A stretch of 64,000 nucleotides of DNA from Auanema rhodensis. Lineage: Eukaryota; Nematoda; Chromadorea; Rhabditida; Rhabditidae. The stretch lies in assembly GCA_964057225.1 (NCBI GenBank), contig OZ059896.1:3658001-3722000 (forward strand), in the 5' to 3' direction. Each line of letters begins with the position of its first letter. Position 1 is the stretch's first letter. The notes below the pieces were generated by a model. That model did no database searches. It was not told the DNA's origin and saw only the letters and a program-made list of their open reading frames with translations. Made by a program: the position numbers and the translations under genes. This document shows, piece after piece, positions 50,921 through 60,578 of this stretch.

Positions 50921-53119
50921 TTGGACATGGGGAATCTAATTTTGAAAACCGCATCTCTTTATCTTTCACGTGAAGCGAGTTACATACCGAGTGCACATCA
51001 CGTGTACATTTAATTAGCATAAATTAAAGTTCACGTAAATTTCAAAGTCATGGTTACCATGAACCAATATCAATAAAAATTTGTTTTTAGACTAATATGG
51101 ACATGGGGAATCTAATTTTGGAAACCGCATCTCTTTATTTTTCACGTGAAGCGAGTTACATACCAAGTGCACATCACGTGTACATTTAATTAGCATAAAT
51201 TAAAGTTCACGTAAATTTCAAAGTCATGGTTACCATGCACCAATATCAATAAAAATTTGTTTTTAGACTAATATGGACATGGGGAATCTAATTTTGAAAA
51301 TCGCATCTCTTTATCTTTCACGTGAAGCGAGTTACATACCAAGTGCACATCACGTGTACATTTAATTAGCATAAATTAAAGTTCACGTAAATTTCAAAGT
51401 CATGGTTACCATGAACCAATATCAATAAAAATTTGTTTTTAGACTAATATGGACATGGGGAATCTAATTTTGAAAATCGCATCTCTTTATCTTTCACGTG
51501 AAGCGAGTTACATATAAAGTGCACATCACGTGTACATTTAATTAGCATAAATTAAAGTTCACGTAAATTTCAAAGTCATGGTTACCATGCACCAATATTA
51601 ATAAAAATTTGTTTTTAGATTAATATGGACATGGGGAATCTAATTTTGAAAACCGCATCTCTTTATCTTTCACGTGAAGCGAGTTACATACCAAGTGCAC
51701 ATCACGTGTACACTTAATTAGCATAAATTAAAGTTCACGTAAATTTCAAAGTCATGGTTACCATGCACCAATATCAATAAAAATTGGTTTTTAGACTAAT
51801 ATGGACATGGGGAATCTAATTTTGAAAACCGCATCTCTTTATCTTTCACGTGAAGCGAGTTACATACCGAGTGCACATCACGTGTACATTTAATTAGCAT
51901 AAATTAAAGTTCACGTAAATTTCAAAGTCATGGTTACCATGAACCAATATCAATAAAAATTTGTTTTTAGACTAATATAGACATGGGGAATCTAATTTTG
52001 GAAACCGCATCTCTTTATTTTTCACGTGAAGCGAGTTACATACCAAGTGCACATCACGTGTACATTTAATTAGCATAAATTAAAGTTCACGTAAATTTCA
52101 AAGTCATGGTTACCATGCACCAATATCAATAAAAATTTGTTTTTAGACTAATATGGACATGGGGAATCTAATTTTGAAAATCGCATCTCTTTATCTTTCA
52201 CGTGAAGCGAGTTACATACCAAGTGCACATCACGTGTACATTTAATTAGCATAAATTAAAGTTCACGTAAATTTCAAAGTCATGGTTACCATGCACCAAT
52301 ATTAATAAAAATTTGTTTTTAGATTAATATGGACATGGGGAATCTAATTTTGAAAACCGCATCTCTTTATCTTTCACGTGAAGCGAGTTACATACCGAGT
52401 GCACATCACGTGTACATTTAATTAGCATAAATTAAAGTTCACGTAAATTTCAAAGTCATGGTTACCATGAACCAATATTAATAAAAATTTGTTTTTAGAC
52501 TAATATGGACATGGGGAATCTAATTTTGGAAACCGCATCTCTTTATTTTTCACGTGAAGCGAGTTACATACCAAGTGCACATCACGTGTACATTTAATTA
52601 GCATAAATTAAAGTTCACGTAAATTTCAAAGTCATGGTTACCATGCACCAATATCAATAAAAATTTGTTTTTAGACTAATATGGACATGGGGAATCTAAT
52701 TTTGAAAATCGCATCTCTTTATCTTTCACGTGAAGCGAGTTACATACCAAGTGCACATCACGTGTACATTTAATTAGCATAAATTAAAGTTCACGTAAAT
52801 TTCAAAGTCATGGTTACCATGAACCAATATCAATAAAAATTTGTTTTTAGACTAATATGGACATGGGGAATCTAATTGTGAAAATCGCATCTCTTTATCT
52901 TTCACGTGAAGCGAGTTACATATAAAGTGCACATCACGTGTACATTTAATTAGCATAAATTAAAGTTCACGTAAATTTCAAAGTCATGGTTACCATGCAC
53001 CAATATTAATAAAAATTTGTTTTTAGATTAATATGGACATGGGGAATCTAATTTTGAAAACCGCATCTCTTTATCTTTCACGTGAAGCGAGTTACATACC
53101 AAGTGCACATCACGTGTAC
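50921..53119. repeat. Copy 2 of the 19-monomer-offset duplication
   Basis: The partner of 47577-49775. The bases between the two copies (49776-50920) include attcg and tttgg type monomers and a monomer with aatttaattt (50581). That last change recurs at 54101 and about 55685, marking further duplications at 20 and 9 monomer offsets. No gene is present. Confidence 0.78.
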
Positions 53120-55613
53120 ACTTAATTAGCATAAATTAAAGTTCACGTAAATTTCAAAGTCATGGTTACCATGAACCAATATCAATAAAAATTTGTTTTT
53201 AGACTAATATGGACATGGGGAATCTAATTTTGAAAATCGCATCTCTTTATCTTTCACGTGAAGCGAGTTACATATAAAGTGCACATCACGAGTACATTTA
53301 ATTAGCATAAATTAAAGTTCACGTAAATTTCAAAGTCATGGTTACCATGCACCAATATCAATAAAAATTTGTTTTTAGACTAATATGGACATGGGGAATC
53401 TAATTTTGAAAATCGCATCTCTTTATCTTTCACGTGAAGCGAGTTACATACCAAGTGCACATCACGTGTACATTTAATTAGCATAAATTAAAGTTCACGT
53501 AAATTTCAAAGTCATGGTTACCATGAACCAATATCAATAAAAATTTGTTTTTAAACTAATATGGACATGGGGAATCTAATTTTGAAAACCGCATCTCTTT
53601 ATCTTTCACGTGAAGCGAGTTACATACCAAGTGCACATCACGTGTACATTTAATTAGCATAAATTAAAGTTCACGTAAATTTCAAAGTCATGGTTACCAT
53701 GCACCAATATTAATAAAAATTTGTTTTTAGATTAATATGGACATGGGGAATCTAATTTTGAAAACCGCATCTCTTTATCTTTCACGTGAAGCGAGTTACA
53801 TACCAAGTGCACATCACGTGTACACTTAATTAGCATAAATTAAAGTTCACGTAAATTTCAAAGTCATGGTTACCATGAACCAATATCAATAAAAATTTGT
53901 TTTTAGACTAATATGGACATGGGGAATCTAATTTTGAAAATCGCATCTCTTTATCTTTCACGTGAAGCGAGTTACATATAAAGTGCACATCACGTGTACA
54001 TTTAATTAGCATAAATTAAAGTTCACGTAAATTTCAAAGTCATGGTTACCATGCACCAATATTAATAAAAATTTGTTTTTAGATTAATATGGACATGGGG
54101 AATTTAATTTTGAAAACCGCATCTCTTTATCTTTCACGTGAAGCGAGTTACATACCAAGTGCACATCACGTGTACATTTAATTAGCATAAATTAAAGTTC
54201 ACGTAAATTTCAAAGTCATGGTTACCATGAACCAATATCAATAAAAATTTGTTTTTAGACTAATATGGACATGGGGAATCTAATTTTGGAAACCGCATCT
54301 CTTTATTTTTCACGTGAAGCGAGTTACATACCAAGTGCACATCACGTGTACATTTAATTAGCATAAATTAAAGTTCACGTAAATTTCAAAGTCATGGTTA
54401 CCATGAACCAATATCAATAAAAATTTGTTTTTAGACTAATATGGACATGGGGAATCTAATTTTGAAAATCGCATCTCTTTATCTTTCACGTGAAGCGAGT
54501 TACATATAAAGTGCACATCACGTGTACATTTAATTAGCATAAATTAAAGTTCACGTAAATTTCAAAGTCATGGTTACCATGCACCAATATTAATAAAAAT
54601 TTGTTTTTAGATTAATATGGACATGGGGAATCTAATTTTGAAAACCGCATCTCTTTATCTTTCACGTGAAGCGAGTTACATACCGAGTGCACATCACGTG
54701 TACATTTAATTAGCATAAATTAAAGTTCACGTAAATTTCAAAGTCATGGTTACCATGAACCAATATCAATAAAAATTTGTTTTTAGACTAATATGGACAT
54801 GGGGAATCTAATTTTGGAAACCGCATCTCTTTATTTTTCACGTGAAGCGAGTTACATACCAAGTGCACATCACGTGTACATTTAATTAGCATAAATTAAA
54901 GTTCACGTAAATTTCAAAGTCATGGTTACCATGCACCAATATCAATAAAAATTTGTTTTTAGACTAATATGGACATGGGGAATCTAATTTTGAAAATCGC
55001 ATCTCTTTATCTTTCACGTGAAGCGAGTTACATACCAAGTGCACATCACGTGTACATTTAATTAGCATAAATTAAAGTTCACGTAAATTTCAAAGTCATG
55101 GTTACCATGAACCAATATCAATAAAAATTTGTTTTTAGACTAATATGGACATGGGGAATCTAATTGTGAAAATCGCATCTCTTTATCTTTCACGTGAAGC
55201 GAGTTACATATAAAGTGCACATCACGTGTACATTTAATTAGCATAAATTAAAGTTCACGTAAATTTCAAAGTCATGGTTACCATGCACCAATATTAATGA
55301 AAATTTGTTTTTAGATTAATATGGACATGGGGAATCTAATTTTGAAAACCGCATCTCTTTATCTTTCACGTGAAGCGAGTTACATACCAAGTGCACATCA
55401 CGTGTACACTTAATTAGCATAAATTAAAGTTCACGTAAATTTCAAAGTCATGGTTACCATGAACCAATATCAATAAAAATTTGTTTTTAGACTAATATGG
55501 ACATGGGGAATCTAATTTTGAAAATCGCATCTCTTTATCTTTCACGTGAAGCGAGTTACATATAAAGTGCACATCACGTGTACATTTAATTAGCATAAAT
55601 TAAAGTTCACGTA
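52270..55613. repeat. Six-monomer block repeated at a 13-monomer offset
   Basis: 52270-53325 matches 54558-55613 at 2,288 bp. The shared rare marker is taattgtgaaaatcg (52873, 55161), in a gaacc/ataaag monomer. Private changes are tattaatgaaa in the second copy (about 55297) and cacgagtac in the first (about 53287). A 9-monomer (1,584-bp) match links about 53860-54220 with 55444-55800. Confidence 0.78.
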
Positions 55614-58077
55614 AATTTCAAAGTCATGGTTACCATGCACCAATATTAATAAAAATTTGTTTTTAGATTAATATGGACATGGGGAATTTAATTTTGAAAA
55701 CCGCATCTCTTTATCTTTCACGTGAAGCGAGTTACATACCAAGTGCACATCACGTGTACATTTAATTAGCATAAATTAAAGTTCACGTAAATTTCAAAGT
55801 CATGGTTACCATGAACCAATATCAATAAAAATTTGTTTTTAGACTAATATGGACATGGGGAATCTAATTTTGGAAACCGCATCTCTTTATTTTTCACGTG
55901 AAGCGAGTTACATACCAAGTGCACATCACGTGTACATTTAATTAGCATAAATTAAAGTTCACGTAAATTTCAAAGTCATGGTTACCATGCACCAATATCA
56001 ATAAAAATTTGTTTTTAGACTAATATGGACATGGGGAATCTAATTTTGAAAATCGCATCTCTTTATCTTTCACGTGAAGCGAGTTACATACCAAGTGCAC
56101 ATCACGTGTACATTTAATTAGCATAAATTAAAGTTCACGTAAATTTCAAAGTCATGGTTACCATGAACCAATATCAATAAAAATTTGTTTTTAGACTAAT
56201 ATGGACATGGGGAATCTAATTTTGAAAATCGCATCTCTTTATCTTTCACGTGAAGCGAGTTACATATAAAGTGCACATCACGTGTACATTTAATTAGCAT
56301 AAATTAAAGTTCACGTAAATTTCAAAGTCATGGTTACCATGCACCAATATTAATAAAAATTTGTTTTTAGATTAATATGGACATGGGGAATCTAATTTTG
56401 AAAACCGCATCTCTTTATCTTTCACGTGAAGCGAGTTACATACCAAGTGCACATCACGTGTACACTTAATTAGCATAAATTAAAGTTCACGTAAATTTCA
56501 AAGTCATGGTTACCATGCACCAATATCAATAAAAATTGGTTTTTAGACTAATATGGACATGGGGAATCTAATTTTGAAAACCGCATCTCTTTATCTTTCA
56601 CGTGAAGCGAGTTACATACCAAGTGCACATCACGTGTACATTTAATTAGCATAAATTAAAGTTCACGTAAATTTCAAAGTCATGGTTACCATGCACCAAT
56701 ATTAATAAAAATTTGTTTTTAGATTAATATGGACATGGGGAATCTAATTTTGAAAACCGCATCTCTTTATCTTTCACGTGAAGCGAGTTACATACCAAGT
56801 GCACATCACGTGTACATTTAATTAGCATAAATTAAAGTTCACGTAAATTTCAAAGTCATGGTTACCATGAACCAATATCAATAAAAATTTGTTTTTAGAC
56901 TAATATGGACATGGGGAATCTAATTTTGAAAATCGCATCTCTTTATCTTTCACGTGAAGCGAGTTACATATAAAGTGCACATCACGTGTACATTTAATTA
57001 GCATAAATTAAAGTTCACGTAAATTTCAAAGTCATGGTTACCATGCACCAATATTAATAAAAATTTGTTTTTAGATTAATATGGACATGGGGAATCTAAT
57101 TTTGAAAACCGCATCTCTTTATCTTTCACGTGAAGCGAGTTACATACCAAGTGCACATCACGTGTACATTTAATTAGCATAAATTAAAGTTCACGTAAAT
57201 TTCAAAGTCATGGTTACCATGCACCAATATCAATAAAAATTCGTTTTTAGACTAATTTGGACATGGGGAATCTAATTTTGAAAACCGCATCTCTTTATCT
57301 TTCACGTGAAGCGAGTTACATACCGAGTGCACATCACGTGTACATTTAATTAGCATAAATTAAAGTTCACGTAAATTTCAAAGTCATGGTTACCATGAAC
57401 CAATATCAATAAAAATTTGTTTTTAGACTAATATGGACATGGGGAATCTAATTTTGGAAACCGCATCTCTTTATTTTTCACGTGAAGCGAGTTACATACC
57501 AAGTGCACATCACGTGTACATTTAAATAGCATAAATTAAAGTTCACGTAAATTTCAAAGTCATGGTTACCATGCACCAATATCAATAAAAATTTGTTTTT
57601 AGACTAATATGGACATGGGGAATCTAATTTTGAAAATTGCATCTCTTTATCTTTCACGTGAAGCGAGTTACATACCAAGTGCACATCACGTGTACATTTA
57701 ATTAGCATAAATTAAAGTTCACGTAAATTTCAAAGTCATGGTTACCATGAACCAATATCAATAAAAATTTGTTTTTAGACTAATATGGACATGGGGAATC
57801 TAATTTTGAAAATCGCATCTCTTTATCTTTCACGTGAAGGGAGTTACATATAAAGTGCACATCACGTGTACATTTAATTAGCATAAATTAAAGTTCACGT
57901 AAATTTCAAAGTCATGGTTACCATGCACCAATATTAATAAAAATATGTTTTTAGATTAATATGGACATGGGGAATCTAATTTTGAAAACCGCATCTCTTT
58001 ATCTTTCACGTGAAGCGAGTTACATACCAAGTGCACATCACGTGTACACTTAATTAGCATAAATTAAAGTTCACGTA
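55614..58077. repeat. Satellite segment, ordinary cassette monomers
   Basis: Fourteen monomers without a gene, in the usual cassette order (ggaaacc, aaaatcg, ataaag, tagatt, attgg, attcg). Private single-base changes include tttaaatag (about 57525), aaaattgc (about 57635), gaagggag (about 57836) and aaatatgttt (about 57944). Confidence 0.85.
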
Positions 58078-58781
58078 AATTTCAAAGTCATGGTTACCAT
58101 GCACCAATATCAATAAAAATTGGTTTTTAGACTAATATGGACATGGGGAATCTAATTTTGAAAACCGCATCTCTTTATCTTTCACGTGAAGCGAGTTAAA
58201 TATCAAGTGCACATCACGTGTACATTTAATTAGCATAAATTAAAGTTCACGTAAATTTCAAAGTCATGGTTACCATGCACCAATATCAATAAAAATTTGT
58301 TTTTAGACTAATTTGGACATGGGGAATCTAATTTTGAAAACCGCATCTCTTTATCTTTCAAGTGAAGCGAGTTACATACCAAGTGCACATCACGTGTACA
58401 CTTAATTAGCATAAATTAAAGTTCACGTAAATTTCAAAGTCATGGTTACCATGCACCAATATCAATAAAAATTGGTTTTTAGACTAATATGGACATGGGG
58501 AATCTAATTTTGAAAACCGCATCTCTTTATCTTTCACGTGAAGCGAGTTAAATATCAAGTGCACATCACGTGTACATTTAATTAGCATAAATTAAAGTTC
58601 ACGTAAATTTCAAAGTCATGGTTACCATGCACCAATATCAATAAAAATTTGTTTTTAGACTAATTTGGACATGGGGAATCTAATTTTGAAAACCGCATCT
58701 CTTTATCTTTCAAGTGAAGCGAGTTACATACCAAGTGCACATCACGTGTACATTTAATTAGCATAAATTAAAGTTCACGTA
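58078..58781. repeat. Tandem dimer duplication near the LINE insertion
   Basis: 58078-58429 is repeated at 58430-58781. The first monomer of each pair has attggttttt and the rare gagttaaatatcaag (58195 and 58547). The second has tttggacatg and ttcaagtg. The copies differ only at gtacactt versus gtacattt near the end of the second monomer. Confidence 0.82.
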
Positions 58782-59115
58782 AATTTCAAAGTCATGGTTA
58801 CCATGCACCAATATTAATAAAAATTTGTTTTTAGACTAATATGGACATGGGGAATCTAATTTTGAAAACCGCATCTCTTTATCTTTCACGTGAAGCGAGT
58901 TACATATAAAGTGCACATCACGTGTACATTTAATTAGCATAAATTAAAGTTCACGTAAATTTCAAAGTCATGGTTACCATGCACCAATATTAATAAAAAT
59001 TTGTTTTTAGATTAATATGGACATGGGGAATCTAATTTTGAAAACCGCATCTCTTTATCTTTCACGTGAAGCGAGTTACATACCAAGTGCACATCACGTG
59101 TACACTTAATTAGCA

Positions 59116-59122
59116 TAAATTA
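59116..59122. repeat. Target-site duplication TAAATTA, left copy
   Basis: The last seven satellite bases before the insert. They match 60209-60215 exactly. The base beyond each copy does not extend the match (a on the left side of the left copy, t on the right copy's left side). Confidence 0.8.
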
Positions 59123-59663
59123 GTCAAGGTTTATTGTTCTTTATCACAGGTTATAACAATAGCAGTTTTGAAAGAAGAAAGTGAATAAAAAAAGTTCCTT
59201 ACAATATGAACATGATTATATAAATTGATTGACATGAAAACATTAATTGTATAGAGATAAGAATAATTATTGAATCAATTATGTCAGTTGAAAATATATA
59301 TTCTAAACAAGTAAATCTATGTGTCATAGTTGTCAACCCATCCTTGACAAACAAGGGATTTGTTCAGTTCAAAAAATATGACCTGACCTCATTTTTACTT
59401 TTACCAGGTGCGGTGGAACTTAGAAAAAAAGTGGAGCCCGTTCTGGTAATCAGAGGTAACTATCACCAGATTCGTATGGCTAATGCCTATAGAGTCCATG
59501 GTGAAGTAACATTGTAGCAAAGGGAACAAGGATGTGGTTGAAAACAGTAAATGATACATGAAGAACATAGTTTGCATAGATATTTGTAGAAGACATATTG
59601 AAATAATAATTAGAGAACAAGATACCATAAGCAGACAAAAAACATTAATACTGAATGTGCAAG
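59123..59663 (-). other. LINE 3' UTR
   Basis: About 541 bp between the ORF stop and the target duplication. Short open frames occur in it on both strands (plus 59281-59517, minus 59401-59628), but neither shows a recognisable domain. Both overlap the same bases in opposite directions. It may carry sequence needed for reverse-transcriptase recognition, as known for LINE 3' ends, but no motif can be named. Confidence 0.65.
59130..59135 (-). terminator. AATAAA polyadenylation signal at the LINE 3' end
   Basis: Plus-strand tttatt reads AATAAA on the minus strand, seven bases before the 3' boundary at 59123. Its place at the very end of the element supports 59123 as the true 3' end and minus as the element's orientation. 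No A-run follows it. Confidence 0.55.
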
Positions 59664-60206
59664 CTAATCGCTAAGGAAAAGTTGAAGATGTTTGCGAAAT
59701 TTGGGAGCTTTTTCAAGACTCACAATGTTTGATGGTATTGAATTCCAGAGTTCTATGGCTCTGTACTCGATACCTCTTCTAGTTTGAGTCTTCTGGACAT
59801 TTGGAAAATCCACAGTCCATTCGTGCCGCCTTAGTGAGTGTGTGAATTTTTTGAGCTTAAAAAATTTCAAAGTATTCTCTGAAATTGATTGTTTTATTTG
59901 GTTAAAATAAAAAATTAAATCGAAAACTAGTCTTCTGAAAAATAACTTTTGCCCCCCTAACAAAGACAGTTGATCTTCATAGCTCATTTTAGATCCTGAG
60001 CGCATGAAAACTGCGCGCAGAAACTTTTTTTGAACATATTCAATCCGGTCTTTGTCTTTGGAATCTTGTGGGGACCAGATAATAGAAGCATATTCCAATA
60101 TTGGTCTTATGTAAGTACAGAATAAGTTGTACATAAGAGAAGGGGATTTAGAGTAGAAACAACGTAAAATTATTTTACATTTTTTTGCTTTTAAATTTTT
60201 TTTTAT
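59664..60206 (-). pseudogene. LINE ORF2 C-terminal fragment (end of reverse transcriptase)
   Basis: This encodes the last 180 residues or so of a LINE polyprotein. The frame is open from the truncated edge, and the first in-frame upstream stop lies in the target duplication at 60213-60215. The first methionine is at 60132-60134, giving a 156-residue ORF, but it is probably internal, because the conserved region begins right there. From that methionine: residues 8-22 contain YIRPILEYAS and IIWSP, the motif that follows the RT palm in Jockey/CR1-type elements. Residues 67-77 are RRLVFDLIFYF, the conserved R...D..FLYK-like helix. Residues 128-134 are IELWNSIP-like, the usual WNSLP block close to the C-terminus. 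The catalytic YADD/FADD box and the endonuclease lie upstream and are absent. No frameshift or stop interrupts what remains. It has no promoter of its own and is inferred to be non-functional. Confidence 0.8.
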
Positions 60207-60208
60207 TT

Positions 60209-60215
60209 TAAATTA
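60209..60215. repeat. Target-site duplication TAAATTA, right copy
   Basis: The first seven bases after the insert, continuing into the normal monomer end aagttcacgta. With the left copy they show insertion by staggered cleavage, as in target-primed reverse transcription. Confidence 0.8.
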
Positions 60216-60578
60216 AAGTTCACGTAAATTTCAAAGTCATGGTTACCATGCACCAATATCAATAAAAATTGGTTTTTAGACTAATATGGACATGGGGAAT
60301 CTAATTTTGAAAACCGCATCTCTTTATCTTTCACGTGAAGCGAGTTACATACCAAGTGCACATCACGTGTACATTTAATTAGCATAAATTAAAGTTCACG
60401 TAAATTTCAAAGTCATGGTTACCATGCACCAATATCAATAAAAATTTGTTTTTAGACTAATTTGGACATGGGGAATCTAATTTTGAAAACCGCATCTCTT
60501 TATCTTTCAAGTGAAGCGAGTTACATACCAAGTGCACATCACGTGTACATTTAATTAGCATAAATTAAAGTTCACGTA

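Larger units (their letters stand above)
1..59122. repeat. 176-bp satellite DNA, main array
   Basis: A head-to-tail array of 335 complete 176-bp monomers, plus the first 165 bp of the monomer that carries the LINE insertion. Base 1 falls exactly on the monomer start used here (aatttcaaag), and the same start recurs at 177, 353, 529 and onward. All copies have the same orientation and follow one another with no linker or spacer. By eye, neighbouring copies differ at only a few positions out of 176. The main variable positions are 25 (A/C), 34 (C/T), 45 (T/C/G), 53 (G/A), 55 (C/T), 60 (A/T), 63 (G/A), 69-70, 84 (A/G), 88 (C/T), 102 (C/T), 108 (C/A), 126-128 and 148 (T/C). There is no long open frame. 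The monomer length is close to a nucleosome repeat, as in many centromeric satellites. I infer heterochromatin, possibly centromeric. I do not recognise the family by name. Confidence 0.98.
59123..60208 (-). mobile_element. 5'-truncated non-LTR retrotransposon (LINE), Jockey/CR1-like
   Basis: The only non-satellite DNA in the window. On the minus strand it reads, 5' to 3': a lysine-rich open frame entering from the truncated end, the C-terminal end of a reverse-transcriptase ORF (stop at 59664-59666), a 3' UTR of about 540 bp, and AATAAA seven bases before the end. TAAATTA flanks both sides as a perfect target-site duplication. Endonuclease and catalytic RT domains are missing, so it cannot move by itself. 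The frame that remains is undamaged and the duplication perfect, which suggests a fairly recent insertion. A poly(A) tail is not seen at the 3' end, which is unusual for Jockey-type elements. No inverted terminal repeats are present, arguing against a DNA transposon. The exact clade is uncertain. Confidence 0.82.
58958..60226. repeat. Satellite monomer interrupted by the LINE
   Basis: The left part (58958-59122) is a tattaat/tagattaat/gtacactt monomer up to aaatta. The rest resumes at 60209. The monomer start to the left is 58958, the next expected start would be 59134, and the actual next start is 60227. The difference of 1,093 bp equals 1,086 bp of insert plus one 7-bp duplicated target. 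Confidence 0.9.

Noticed and set aside
1-59122. CRISPR array
   Set aside because: The repeats are 176 bp and abut each other without unique spacers. There are no cas genes, and the LINE fragment points to an animal genome.
1-59122. Primate alpha satellite or an array with CENP-B boxes
   Set aside because: The monomer is 176 rather than 171 bp and the sequence is unlike alpha satellite. The CENP-B pattern TTCG....A..CGGG is not found. The only TTCG-containing variant I checked, attcgttttt, does not fit it.
59401-59628. A 75-codon minus-strand open frame in the insertion
   Set aside because: It lies downstream of the LINE ORF stop, in the 3' UTR, overlaps an opposite-strand frame, and shows no recognisable domain. 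It is probably chance.
59123-60208. DNA transposon
   Set aside because: No inverted terminal repeats are found at the two borders, and the encoded fragment matches the end of a LINE reverse transcriptase rather than a transposase.
60176-60208. T-rich stretch at the right edge read as the poly(A) tail of a LINE
   Set aside because: It would be a tail only for an element whose 3' end lies at the right edge on the minus strand, but the ORF runs away from that edge. The stretch lies at the 5' side of the ORF and is in frame with it as a lysine-rich segment.
59098-60240. Telomeric repeats such as TTAGG near the array interruption
   Set aside because: No tandem TTAGG or TTAGGG is present at the borders or elsewhere that I could see.
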